The notes under the pieces: model-generated | Databases searched by the model: none | What the model was told of the DNA's origin: nothing | Seen by the model: only the letters and a program-made list of their open reading frames with translations | NCBI RefSeq assembly: GCF_048571125.1 | Contig: NZ_CP182343.1 | Coordinates: forward strand, 1,860,001 to 1,924,000 | DNA: 64,000 nucleotides | Direction: 5' to 3' | DNA from: Arcobacter siniprincipis | GTDB lineage: Bacteria; Campylobacterota; Campylobacteria; Campylobacterales; Arcobacteraceae | Made by a program: the position numbers and the translations under genes | Part shown: positions 26,710 through 35,183 of the stretch, piece by piece | Numbering within the stretch: the stretch's first letter is position 1 | Layout of the letters: every line of letters starts with the position of its first letter

Positions 26710-27866
26710 AAAACTTTTTTTAAATCTTCAATAATAGACAAATCATAACTATCATCTTTTTTTGCACTATTTTTCAATATTTCTATTGCTTCTTCTTTAT
26801 TATATGCATTTCTATAAGTTTTATTAGAAGTTAAAGCAGAAAAACTAACAATTACTTCTAGCAGTCTATCTTTTAAACTTAAATCTTTACCTTTTAAACC
26901 AAATGGATAACCTTTTCCATTTGGTTTTTCTTGCACTTTAGATGCCCAAGAAGCTATCTCTGAAAAGCCCATAATATTTGATAATACTTTTTTTGTATAG
27001 TATGGATAAGATTTTATCTCTTCATATTCCCAAACTTCCAACTTGGCTTTTTTCTTAATAATTGAAGAAGGCACACATAGTTTTCCAATATTACATAAAG
27101 ATGCAGCAATAAGTAGTGTAAATTTATCTTTATATTCAAAATTATAAAAATCAAGCATTTTTTCCAAATTAATGAGCAATTTGGAATCTATATTATCTAT
27201 CAAATAAAAAGAAGAAGTGATTTTAAATAACTCTTCATACGTTAAAATAGTTGTAAAATCATGTAAATTAGTAAAGATAAAAAATAATATTTCATTTTCA
27301 TTTTGTAAATCAAGCCAAAAACTAGTTTTTTGAGATATTTTAAAAAATATTTCTGCTAACTCTTCAGAAAAAAGTTCATTTTTACTATTCTCAATGAAAT
27401 TTAAAACATTATTTCTATCTTGAACTTTAATAGTTGAAAGATTAAATCTATTTTCAATAGCAATAGCAATAGATAAAATTTGTGAAAATAGTGGTATTTC
27501 TTGAGCTTTTAATCCAAAAAAACCACTTCCGTCATAATATTCATTTTGATATTTTAAAATATCTTCTTTTTTTTCATCTAAAAAAGGCAATTTTATTGCA
27601 ATTTTATTAGAAGATTCACAATACTCTTTTGATACATGTGAAATATTAAGTAAACCTATTGAATGAACCAAAGAAAAAGAACATAAATCACTCATCTCTT
27701 CAGGAGTGAACTCTAATTCTTTTGCTATATTTAAAGCAATATATGCAATTCTTTTTGAATAGTTTAAACTATTTGAGTACTTATCTTTTCTCAAATAATC
27801 TAAACTAAAAGATACTGCCAATAAAAAATTATTAAGATTAAAACTAATTTCTCTTTTTTTATCCAT
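26706..27866 (-). CDS. Tandem, degenerate HD-GYP-like protein
   Basis: The 386-residue protein has two HD-GYP-like halves. Half 1 (about 30-160) has HSIG where HD-GYP enzymes have HDIG, and YYDGSGFFGLKAQEIPL. Half 2 (about 205-386) has CNIGK (258-262) for HDIGK and KPNGKGYPFGLKGKDL (314-329) for the HHE.WDGSGYP motif, then DRLLEVIVSFSALTS. HD-GYP enzymes cleave c-di-GMP, but the metal-binding His and Asp are lost in both halves, so catalysis is doubtful and a binding or scaffold role is more likely. It overlaps the hydrolase gene by one base and is the last gene of the post-sox operon. Confidence 0.75.
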   Translation of the reverse strand: MDKKREISFNLNNFLLAVSFSLDYLRKDKYSNSLNYSKRIAYIALNIAKELEFTPEEMSDLCSFSLVHSIGLLNISHVSKEYCESSNKIAIKLPFLDEKKEDILKYQNEYYDGSGFFGLKAQEIPLFSQILSIAIAIENRFNLSTIKVQDRNNVLNFIENSKNELFSEELAEIFFKISQKTSFWLDLQNENEILFFIFTNLHDFTTILTYEELFKITSSFYLIDNIDSKLLINLEKMLDFYNFEYKDKFTLLIAASLCNIGKLCVPSSIIKKKAKLEVWEYEEIKSYPYYTKKVLSNIMGFSEIASWASKVQEKPNGKGYPFGLKGKDLSLKDRLLEVIVSFSALTSNKTYRNAYNKEEAIEILKNSAKKDDSYDLSIIEDLKKVL

Positions 27867-28654
27867 TATTCTTCTTCAAGAAGTTTTGTAATAGCTTCCA
27901 GAGAAGTATCCGTCATATCTAAGTCTAAATGCACTCCTTTTTTTACTTCTACAAGTTTCGCATCAAGACCTTTTTTTATAGCTAGTTTATAAAAATTTTT
28001 TGTAATTTCAGGAGGTGAGATCTTATCATTTTCTCCATAAATCAATATAAACTTAGTTTTTTTACTAACTTTATTGATAACATCAACCATCGAAATCAAC
28101 CCAGGAGATTTATCTTCTTCATGAATATCATATCTTCCACCAACTAAAACAGCATTATTTATCAATTTTGGTTCAATACCTGTAAGAGTTGCTCCCATCA
28201 TTGCTCCAGCACTGTGACCAATGTAGGTTATTGTTTTGGCTTCAAATCTATCTTTTAATTCACTTATTAACTCACCCAAAAACTTTATATATTCTTCTTT
28301 TGCAGCTAAATTTTTAACACCTTCATGGGCTAATGCTGTAAAATTATTTGTAGAAGATTCTGAATACCCAGGAAGAGCAACAGCAACTGTTGTAATATCT
28401 GTATTTAAAGTAAGAGTTTCAGCAAAAGTAGAATATCTACCTAATGTATTTGTACCATCTGGCCAAGTACCATGAACAATTATATTTAAATAACCACCTC
28501 TATCACCATTACTTTTAAAATATTGAATACACTCTCCACCTGCAAATATATAATTATCACCTTTTTCTAAGCACTCTTCATGACTTACTTTTTGTCCATA
28601 TAAATTTAAAGTTAAAAAAATCAAACTTATAAATATAAAAACTTTATTCTTCAT
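27866..28654 (-). CDS. Exported alpha/beta hydrolase
   Basis: A 262-residue protein with a signal peptide (about residues 1-20) and an alpha/beta hydrolase fold. The nucleophile elbow is GHSAGAMMG, the Asp region is LIYGENDKISPPE and the catalytic His is in KKGVHLDLD. The family includes esterases and thioesterases; the substrate is unknown. A GGGGGAT ribosome site precedes the ATG. Its place downstream of sulfur genes suggests a periplasmic role, which is only an inference. Confidence 0.8.
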   Translation of the reverse strand: MKNKVFIFISLIFLTLNLYGQKVSHEECLEKGDNYIFAGGECIQYFKSNGDRGGYLNIIVHGTWPDGTNTLGRYSTFAETLTLNTDITTVAVALPGYSESSTNNFTALAHEGVKNLAAKEEYIKFLGELISELKDRFEAKTITYIGHSAGAMMGATLTGIEPKLINNAVLVGGRYDIHEEDKSPGLISMVDVINKVSKKTKFILIYGENDKISPPEITKNFYKLAIKKGLDAKLVEVKKGVHLDLDMTDTSLEAITKLLEEE

Positions 28655-28677
28655 TTTTCTATCCCCCTTTTATTTTA

Positions 28678-29115
28678 TTAGTATGCTAGAACTCCAACAT
28701 ATCCAGCAATTTTTCTTTCAATCAACTCTACTATTCCAGCTTGAACATAACTTACATCATCAATAAAATCATCTTCTTTCCAATGCATACTTTCCATAGT
28801 ATTTTTACAACCTATAAACTCTACATCATATTCCATCAATGATGATATTCTTATCAATGTTTTTTTATCATAATCCTTTTTTAATGCCCTCATTCCATTT
28901 CCATATACAACTACTGCTATTTTTACAGTATCACTTGGATACTCTTTTAAAATATTATAAATTCCATTTAAATTATTATTAACAACAACCAAATCAGAAT
29001 TATATATTTGAAATACTACTTTTCTAGGCTTATCAAAAGTAGGTTGAGGATCGCTAAAAGTTGAATTTGCATAAGAAAAAACAGTTAATAAAACTACTAA
29101 AATAATTTTTTTCAT
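28678..29115 (-). CDS. Periplasmic DsrE/F-like protein
   Basis: The 145-residue protein has a signal peptide (MKKIILVVLLTVFSYA) and a DsrE-like fold (KVVFQIYNSD, AVVVYGNGMRAL, FIGCKNTME) with a cysteine in the position used for sulfur relay in DsrE-type proteins. Such proteins carry sulfur or persulfides, though many function otherwise. It lies in a group after soxB with a MOSC protein and a thioredoxin-like protein, so a periplasmic sulfur-handling role is plausible. It is separated from its MOSC neighbour by one base. Confidence 0.72.
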   Translation of the reverse strand: MKKIILVVLLTVFSYANSTFSDPQPTFDKPRKVVFQIYNSDLVVVNNNLNGIYNILKEYPSDTVKIAVVVYGNGMRALKKDYDKKTLIRISSLMEYDVEFIGCKNTMESMHWKEDDFIDDVSYVQAGIVELIERKIAGYVGVLAY

Positions 29116-29116
29116 A

Positions 29117-29566
29117 TTACTCCTTTATATATACATCAAAGTCTATTTTAATTGTACCATTTTTTAATATTTTACAATACAATCCTCTACAATCTTTTAC
29201 AATTTTGGGTAATCGTTTGTGGAAAATACTCAAATGATCACACATCGTACATTTTTGCATTATTTGGATTTGACACTCCCCTATTTGCAAAACTGTTCCT
29301 ATGGGTAAAATATGTGGATTAAAATCAAAAATGATATTTTCGCCTAAACTACCAAACTTTAAATTAACACCATTTTGAAATGATATTTCATAACTATTTA
29401 ATCCCAAAATCATAACGGTTTTATCCAAATCTTTTTGTGCAAACTTATCATTTTCAATACCAAAATCTTTTATAAGATTTAAACTTTCCACTTTCGGTCT
29501 TGGAGTACTACTTTTTGATTCTTTTGTTGCACTAAAAGTACCAATTACTTTCCCTATTTTCTTCAT
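29117..29566 (-). CDS. MOSC domain protein
   Basis: A 149-residue single-domain protein. The MOSC core LGENIIFDF, LPIGTVLQIGECQIQI and the conserved Cys region KCTMCDHLSIFH are visible. MOSC proteins bind molybdenum cofactor or sulfur-carrying groups and are linked to sulfur transfer. No signal peptide, so cytoplasmic. Its start overlaps the upstream thioredoxin-like gene by 4 bases (ATGA). Near soxC and moeA, a molybdenum link is conceivable but not shown. Confidence 0.78.
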   Translation of the reverse strand: MKKIGKVIGTFSATKESKSSTPRPKVESLNLIKDFGIENDKFAQKDLDKTVMILGLNSYEISFQNGVNLKFGSLGENIIFDFNPHILPIGTVLQIGECQIQIMQKCTMCDHLSIFHKRLPKIVKDCRGLYCKILKNGTIKIDFDVYIKE

Positions 29567-29970
29567 TTTTTAATATTCTCATTTAAAATAAATATAAAAT
29601 CTTTTTTTGTCCAAGCACCTAAATATCTATTTAGTATTTTTTTATTCTTTGAGATAAAATAAAAAGTAGGAGTCATTCCTTGAAAATTTTTATCTAATCC
29701 AAAAGGTAAAGAAGCATGGTCAATATTAACTTCTAAAAATATGAAATTATTATCTATTATATTTTTAACTTCTACTGTTGGAAAAACTTTTTCTTTCATT
29801 ATTTCACAATATGGGCAATCATCCCTTGAAATAAATACAAGTATTTTTTTATCCGATTTTTTTACTTCTTTTAAAATCTTATTTTCATCATAATTATTTT
29901 TGGATATATTTTCTGCTAATAAATTTGAAGTGAATAAAAAAATAAAAAATATCAAAAGTCTAAGTATCAT
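29563..29970 (-). CDS. Periplasmic thioredoxin-like protein, SoxW-type
   Basis: The 135-residue protein has a signal peptide (about residues 1-19) and a thioredoxin fold with active site CPYC (Cys52, Cys55) and a Thr-Pro cis loop (GMTPTFYF). SoxW-type thioredoxins reduce SoxY or related partners in the periplasm. Here it is the first gene after soxB, behind tandem hairpins. Assignment to SoxW is by position and fold, not by a unique motif; a DsbE-like reductase is the alternative. The ATG at 29970 has AGGAAG upstream. Confidence 0.72.
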   Translation of the reverse strand: MILRLLIFFIFLFTSNLLAENISKNNYDENKILKEVKKSDKKILVFISRDDCPYCEIMKEKVFPTVEVKNIIDNNFIFLEVNIDHASLPFGLDKNFQGMTPTFYFISKNKKILNRYLGAWTKKDFIFILNENIKK

Positions 29971-29991
29971 TGGAACTTCCTAATTTCTTAA

Positions 29992-30060
29992 TTTAAAATA
30001 GAGTTCAATAACTCTATTTTAAATTGAGAAAAGTACAGTTTAACTGTACTTTTTCAATTT
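29992..30060 (-). terminator. Tandem hairpins after soxB
   Basis: Two hairpins follow the soxB stop: 30021-30060 (core AAAGTACAG/CTGTACTTT plus outer AAATTG/CAATTT pairs) and 29992-30023 (14-bp stem, AAAATAGAGTT with AACTCTATTTT, loop of 4). Both have U-runs on the minus strand. They separate sox from the SoxW-like gene, which may nevertheless be reached by read-through. Confidence 0.75.
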
Positions 30061-31830
30061 TTATGAAACAATTCCAGGATTGCCTTTTATTCCTATGATA
30101 TCGGGAGTATCAATTTTTAAGTTTTTCACATGTTTTACACTATTTAAATATGTTTCAACTGTTTCCCATACTGGCTCACCTGGTGATTTAGCACCAACAG
30201 TTGACCAACCAGCAACTTGGTACTCTTTACCTGCTTGAAGTTTTTCACCATTTCTTGTAAGTGTAATATCTGAAATTCTATTACCCATTTGGGCTGTAGG
30301 ATTGATTTTATAAGAGATTCCACCTGTTCTTACCATATCACCACCTTGTTGATAGAATGGATCTGGATTAAACAAGTTATCAGCAACATCTTCTAAAATA
30401 GCTTTAATATCTTTTCCTGTGATTCCTCTTCTATAAGTTTCAGGATAAGTCATAGCAGTTTGAGTAGCTAAATCATCAAAAGTAATTGCTTGACCAGGCA
30501 TAACAGATGTTCCCCATCTAAATCCAGGAGATAGTGCTATCTCAGCATCTTTTACATCAACTAATGCATCACAAATAATTTGATCCCAAGAACCATTAAA
30601 ATTTCCTCTTCTAAATAGAGTTTCATCAGTAGTTGCAATTTCTCTAGTTAACTCTTTTTTAAATGGAGCTCTTACATCTTCGATATATTTTTTCATCTGT
30701 TTATCTTCTGGAATCAAATCAGAAAAAATAGGTAATAAAGTAAATTTGAAATCTTTAATTTTACCATTTTGAATATCTAAATCTAAAACATTTAAGAACT
30801 TACCATTACTTCCTGCGTTACAAACATAAGTTGTACCTTCTTTATTTTTAACAGGAACAGCTTCAGGAACACCATCATGAGTATGTCCACCCATAATAAA
30901 GTCAATCCCTGTACAAACTTGTGCCATTTTTCTGTCTGTATCATAACCATTATGAGATAATACAATTACTGCATCTGGTTTTTCGCTCTCTTTTATTTCA
31001 TTAACTAACTCTTGCATTCCATCTTTATTAATAGAAAAAGTCCAATCAGGAATAAATCTTTGAGGATTTGCAATCGTTGTATAAGGAAAAGCTTGTCCAA
31101 TAATAGCAACTCTTGAACCATTAATCTCTTTGATTGTATATGGTTTAAAAGCATAACCTTTATCTTCATCATAAGCTTCTGCCGTACCATTAAATAAAGC
31201 ATCTTCTTTTACTTTTACATTTTGAGCAAGGAACTCTGCATTTAGAAGTTTTACATTTTCTAATACTTCTTTAGCAGTATAAGTAAACTCCCAATGCCCA
31301 ACAGCAATATCAACACCAAGTAAATTCATAGCACCAACCATATCTTTACCTCTTGTTTGTAAAGCTGTCCATGAACCTTGCCAAGTATCGCCACCATCTA
31401 ATAAAAGAGTTTTATCAGCCCCAAAACTATTTTTCAAAAAGTCAACAACAGTTTTTATTTGAGCAAAACCACCTGTTCTTCCCATAGCTTTCGCATGTTT
31501 TTCAAAATTAACACATGTGTAAGCATATTCTAATCTTGGATTATCTTTTATTCCATAGTAATCTAAAAATTTTTCACCTACTATATGTGGTGGTTTACCT
31601 AAATTATCAAAAAAACCAAGATTTACACTTGGTTCTCTAAAATATACAGGTACTAATTGTGCATGACAATCTGTCAAATGAAGAAGTCTAGTATTCCCAA
31701 ATGGTTTTAACTTATAATAATCTTCTAACTTATTTGTATTTGTCATTCTTGTGTGAGAATTAGCAAATACAGGAGCAGCACCTAATACTGCCATCATATA
31801 AACAAATTCTCTTCTACTTAGCTTACTCAT
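30061..31830 (-). CDS. soxB: Thiosulfohydrolase SoxB
   Basis: SoxB removes sulfate from the SoxY-bound thiosulfonate using a two-manganese site. The 589-residue protein starts with a twin-arginine signal (SRREFVYMM) and shows the family motifs LLHLTDCHAQLVPVYFREPS, LLDGGDTWQGS, GGHTHDG and MTYPETYRRGITG. I chose the ATG at 31830; an upstream in-frame GTG (31839) would put the signal peptide out of its usual position. The ribosome site is an unusual AAGGGTGGGG. It is the last gene of the sox operon. Confidence 0.95.
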   Translation of the reverse strand: MSKLSRREFVYMMAVLGAAPVFANSHTRMTNTNKLEDYYKLKPFGNTRLLHLTDCHAQLVPVYFREPSVNLGFFDNLGKPPHIVGEKFLDYYGIKDNPRLEYAYTCVNFEKHAKAMGRTGGFAQIKTVVDFLKNSFGADKTLLLDGGDTWQGSWTALQTRGKDMVGAMNLLGVDIAVGHWEFTYTAKEVLENVKLLNAEFLAQNVKVKEDALFNGTAEAYDEDKGYAFKPYTIKEINGSRVAIIGQAFPYTTIANPQRFIPDWTFSINKDGMQELVNEIKESEKPDAVIVLSHNGYDTDRKMAQVCTGIDFIMGGHTHDGVPEAVPVKNKEGTTYVCNAGSNGKFLNVLDLDIQNGKIKDFKFTLLPIFSDLIPEDKQMKKYIEDVRAPFKKELTREIATTDETLFRRGNFNGSWDQIICDALVDVKDAEIALSPGFRWGTSVMPGQAITFDDLATQTAMTYPETYRRGITGKDIKAILEDVADNLFNPDPFYQQGGDMVRTGGISYKINPTAQMGNRISDITLTRNGEKLQAGKEYQVAGWSTVGAKSPGEPVWETVETYLNSVKHVKNLKIDTPDIIGIKGNPGIVS

Positions 31831-31850
31831 ATACCCCACCCTTTATATAT

Positions 31851-32492
31851 TTATTTACCATCACCAATTACAGTGAATCCTAAAGAAGTCCATGCTTGCA
31901 TTCCACCTCTATAGTATTTGATTTTTGAAGCTGGATAGCCCATTTTCAATAATGAATATTTTGCATTATTTACCATTGCAGGAGTTTGTCCACACCAATA
32001 TCCATTACAATATAAAGCCAAAGTTTTTGCATTTGAAAAATCAAGTGTCCCATTATCTTTTTGAACAACTCCCATTTCATCTTCCATCATCTCAATTGCA
32101 CTTTCTTTTTCATTAAAATTTGTATATGGAACATTTACAGCTCCTGGTATTCTTAATCTTACAAACCATCCTGGAGTTCTTGTATCAATAATTGCAATAC
32201 TTTTATCAGTTTGTGCTTTTTTCATATAATCAATAAGTTCTAACTCTCCCAAAGTCTCTACCCCTTCTGATAAAATCATCGGTTGAGGCACTCCATTATC
32301 TGTTCTATTATAAAGTGATGTAATTTTATTTCCAACAGTTTGATTTCTCATTAGAGTAAATTTTTCACCATTTAAATTCATCTCAATAGATTTTACACCC
32401 TTTGAAATAGGCACAACACTTTCTGCAAATACCGAACTTATACACATAGTTGAAACTAGTGTAGCAATAGTTATTTTTTTTAAAATTGTCAT
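31851..32492 (-). CDS. Periplasmic rhodanese-like protein in the sox operon
   Basis: The 213-residue protein has a signal peptide (about residues 1-23) and a rhodanese domain in its C-terminal part: IIDTRTPGWFVRLRIPGAVNVPY, then the active-site loop LYCNGYWCGQTP, and YYRGGMQAWTSLGF at the end. The catalytic Cys is present and a second Cys follows five residues later. A sulfurtransferase acting on periplasmic sulfane sulfur is likely. It lies 21 bases before soxB and 77 bases after the lipoprotein gene, an unusual insertion between soxA and soxB. Confidence 0.85.
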   Translation of the reverse strand: MTILKKITIATLVSTMCISSVFAESVVPISKGVKSIEMNLNGEKFTLMRNQTVGNKITSLYNRTDNGVPQPMILSEGVETLGELELIDYMKKAQTDKSIAIIDTRTPGWFVRLRIPGAVNVPYTNFNEKESAIEMMEDEMGVVQKDNGTLDFSNAKTLALYCNGYWCGQTPAMVNNAKYSLLKMGYPASKIKYYRGGMQAWTSLGFTVIGDGK

Positions 32493-32568
32493 ACTACATT
32501 CCTTTGTTATTAATTAAATGAGAATACTAAAAAAAGTCAAGAAAAACTTGACTTAATTTATTTGAGAA

Positions 32569-33000
32569 TTAATATTTAAGTCCATCACCTGGAACAGCTT
32601 TTCTCCAAGTTGATTTAGCTTCAACTGATTCCATTAAAGGAACGATTGCAAATCTACAAGCTCTCTCTGCTGCAAAATTTGTATCTAATACAGTTTTAGA
32701 AACTTTTCCTTTAAAATCTTTAGGATTAACTTCTTTTGCACCTGTTTTAATTGCTTCTTCTACTGAAGTAATTAAAGCACTATTATTAACATCTAATCTT
32801 CTAAATTCTAAGCCATTTGCTTGTGCAATAGGATTATAAGTAGCAGCTGTTTTAATAACACTCTCAATTCCACTTTTTTCAACACTACAAACACTATTTA
32901 AGTCTATTTTTGTAGCTGTTGCAATACTTGGTTCAGATGTACAACCACCTAATATTGCAGCAATACTTGCCATTACAATTAATGTTGTTAATTTTTTCAT
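32569..33000 (-). CDS. Small lipoprotein in the sox operon
   Basis: The 143-residue product has a lipobox (ILGGC, Cys20), so it is probably a lipoprotein. After the Cys it is mostly helical, with two further cysteines (NSVCSVEK and ERACRFAI). I do not recognise the domain. Between soxA and a rhodanese, it could be a small binding partner of SoxAX (SoxK-like proteins are known in some bacteria) but I cannot show this by sequence. AAGT spacing and the 13-base gap from soxA suggest co-expression. Confidence 0.65.
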   Translation of the reverse strand: MKKLTTLIVMASIAAILGGCTSEPSIATATKIDLNSVCSVEKSGIESVIKTAATYNPIAQANGLEFRRLDVNNSALITSVEEAIKTGAKEVNPKDFKGKVSKTVLDTNFAAERACRFAIVPLMESVEAKSTWRKAVPGDGLKY

Positions 33001-33012
33001 AGTAAATACCTC

Positions 33013-33939
33013 CTACTTTCTTATATCTGGACCATCTAATTTCATACCATTTGACATGTATGACATAAAGAATAGCAACTCTTTCATATCTTTACTTGTA
33101 TCTCCTGGTGGAACTTGCCCTTGATCTTTAATACATCCAGACATTCTTCGCTCTAAAGTTCCTACGCCTTTCCATTTTAATCTATAAACTGGGAAATGAG
33201 TAACTTGTCCTAAAAATGGAGATAACTTTTCATTTCTAACTCTTTTACCTGATCCAGTCACATGACATTCAGCACAATTAAGTTTTAAGTAACCTCTTTG
33301 TGTATAATAATATTCTTTACCTCTTTCATATGCATCAGCTGCAGCTTGGCTATCAATTTTTACATCAATAATTTTATCTTCATCTTGAGCCGATTTTGCC
33401 ATATAAGCCTGAAGTTTAGCCATATCACCTTTTTTTGTATTCCATGCTTTTTCACCATTTGAAGTTAGACATTCATTAACAGCTTGTGTTAGTGTAACAA
33501 CTTGATTTCTTGCATCATCAAAATATGGATATTTAGATAAAGCATCAGGAGTTCCAAAACATGTTGAAAATGATTTACCATTTGCAAATGCCTTATTCCA
33601 CAATACTTCACCTGCATCTATATCATAATCATAAGGTGGCATTTCTCTTAAGTCTTCATATTGAGCTTTTCCATCGATATTATAAGAGTAATTTCCTTTT
33701 GCAAAATCTTGAAACTTCAAATTTTTTGCAATTCCATGTTCCAGCTCATCATCAGTTGCATAAGGAAAGAATTCTGCTCTATTTTGTAATGGATCTTTAA
33801 ATTTAGTTTCAAAATATTTAACTAATTCTATTCTATCTTTCTCAGCTTGTGCAGAAAAACTTGTTGCACTTAAAGTACTTTGAAATGTACCAACAGTTAA
33901 AGCAACTAAAGCTGTAGTTTTTGCAATTTTTAATAACAT
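33013..33939 (-). CDS. soxA: Sulfur-oxidation c-type cytochrome SoxA
   Basis: SoxA joins with SoxX to bind thiosulfate to SoxY. The 308-residue protein has a signal peptide and one classical c-type heme site CAECH (NCAECHVTGSG) followed by a C-terminal SGCIKDQGQVPPGD, whose Cys is the persulfide heme ligand. A second CxxCH is absent, so this is the mono-heme form typical of many epsilonproteobacteria. The gene lies between soxZ and the lipoprotein gene. Confidence 0.94.
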   Translation of the reverse strand: MLLKIAKTTALVALTVGTFQSTLSATSFSAQAEKDRIELVKYFETKFKDPLQNRAEFFPYATDDELEHGIAKNLKFQDFAKGNYSYNIDGKAQYEDLREMPPYDYDIDAGEVLWNKAFANGKSFSTCFGTPDALSKYPYFDDARNQVVTLTQAVNECLTSNGEKAWNTKKGDMAKLQAYMAKSAQDEDKIIDVKIDSQAAADAYERGKEYYYTQRGYLKLNCAECHVTGSGKRVRNEKLSPFLGQVTHFPVYRLKWKGVGTLERRMSGCIKDQGQVPPGDTSKDMKELLFFMSYMSNGMKLDGPDIRK

Positions 33940-33984
33940 TTATATCTCCTTGTCATTTTTGATAACTACTCAGAAGAGTAGTTA

Positions 33985-34284
33985 TTATTTAATCTCAACT
34001 GTATCAGTTTGTGTTTTACCTTTTAAATCAATCCATGTAAAAGTCAAATCATCCCCTGCTTTACCTTTAAACATAAATTTAACATATGGATTTTTAGATA
34101 AAAATTGACTTGTTGATACTTCATATACAACTTTTCCATTTGAAGTTGCTGTAATATTAGTAATAAAATTCACCTCTTTTTTAGCATTTTTTGCTTCTAT
34201 ATAACTTAACATTTCATGTTTAGCCATAGCTTTTACAGTAACTATACCGTTTTTCTCTTTTGCTTTTATTCTAGTTTTAGCCAT
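33985..34284 (-). CDS. soxZ: Sulfur carrier partner SoxZ
   Basis: A 99-residue protein with the SoxZ fold (MAKTRIKAKEKNGIVTVKAMAKHEM and WIDLKGKTQTDTV). No signal peptide; it is exported by pairing with SoxY, whose twin-arginine signal it uses. It lies between soxY and soxA. Confidence 0.95.
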   Translation of the reverse strand: MAKTRIKAKEKNGIVTVKAMAKHEMLSYIEAKNAKKEVNFITNITATSNGKVVYEVSTSQFLSKNPYVKFMFKGKAGDDLTFTWIDLKGKTQTDTVEIK

Positions 34285-34344
34285 TTTAATTCCTTTGAAT
34301 CTTTTTATATTTTTTTATTTATTATTTGTGTAGTTGGAATAAAA

Positions 34345-34797
34345 TCACCCACCACATCCACCAATAGTTACTTTAACTTCTTTAGAAGCAGAATATAATT
34401 TTCCACCAGATTCTACAACAGCTTTAACAGTTCCTGTTTTAGCTAATTTTATTCTAATTGAATAGTCAATAATACCACCTTCTGGTACAGTAAATACAGC
34501 AACTGTTGTTTCAGGATTTGCATCTTGAAATATTGCAACTTTTGAACCAGCTAGTTTTGAAGAAACTGTTACAGGAATTACCGCCCCATTTTCTGCAATA
34601 TCAGGAGCTTTAAGTTTAACTTTTCCTTCAGTAGTTGAACTTGTTCCAAAAACTTCTTTAATCCCCTCATCTAATTTAACAGCAGTCCATGCTTTAGGTA
34701 GCGTTTTTCTAAAATCAACTGCACTTAATGTACTTGGTGCTAGAGAAGCTACAGCAACGGCACCAAATCCTAAACTTAAAAAATCTCTTCTATTCAT
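34345..34797 (-). CDS. soxY: Sulfur carrier protein SoxY
   Basis: SoxY holds the growing sulfur chain on its C-terminal cysteine. The 150-residue protein has an RR signal (MNRRDFLSLGFGAV) and ends in GGCGG, with the carrier Cys148 third from the end. It sits with soxZ directly downstream, as in other Sox clusters. Confidence 0.96.
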   Translation of the reverse strand: MNRRDFLSLGFGAVAVASLAPSTLSAVDFRKTLPKAWTAVKLDEGIKEVFGTSSTTEGKVKLKAPDIAENGAVIPVTVSSKLAGSKVAIFQDANPETTVAVFTVPEGGIIDYSIRIKLAKTGTVKAVVESGGKLYSASKEVKVTIGGCGG

Positions 34798-34815
34798 GTT
34801 ATTTCCTTTTAAATA

Positions 34816-35172
34816 CTAATTAATTGTTTTTAAATAAGCAACTACTGCTTTTATTTGAGTATCACTTAACCACCCAGCTTTTCCAAATGCTGGCATTGAT
34901 GTATTTGTTAATCCCCTTGCACTATAAATGTCAAATACTGTATCGTAAAGTGTTTTATCATCCCAATAAGATAATCCAGTCAATTTCGGCCCCATACTCC
35001 CTGGTCCATCAATATTTTTACCATTAACAGCATGACAGGCTAAACAATTTCCTAAATTCTTAGTATTAAAGATTTTTTCACCTTGTTCTACTAAATCAGC
35101 ATTAGCAAGTACACTTGAAGCAAGTATACCAGTAACAGCTGATGCCATTAAAAAATTTCTAATTAATTTCAT
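34816..35172 (-). CDS. soxX: Sulfur-oxidation cytochrome SoxX
   Basis: SoxX is the small cytochrome partner of SoxA. The 118-residue protein has a signal peptide (about 1-23), a single CLACH heme site (Cys43, Cys46, His47) and the distal Met ligand in TSMPAFG (Met93). A 12-base gap after soxD and a gap of 18 bases to soxY put it in the middle of the operon. Confidence 0.95.
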   Translation of the reverse strand: MKLIRNFLMASAVTGILASSVLANADLVEQGEKIFNTKNLGNCLACHAVNGKNIDGPGSMGPKLTGLSYWDDKTLYDTVFDIYSARGLTNTSMPAFGKAGWLSDTQIKAVVAYLKTIN

Positions 35173-35183
35173 CTATTCTCCTT

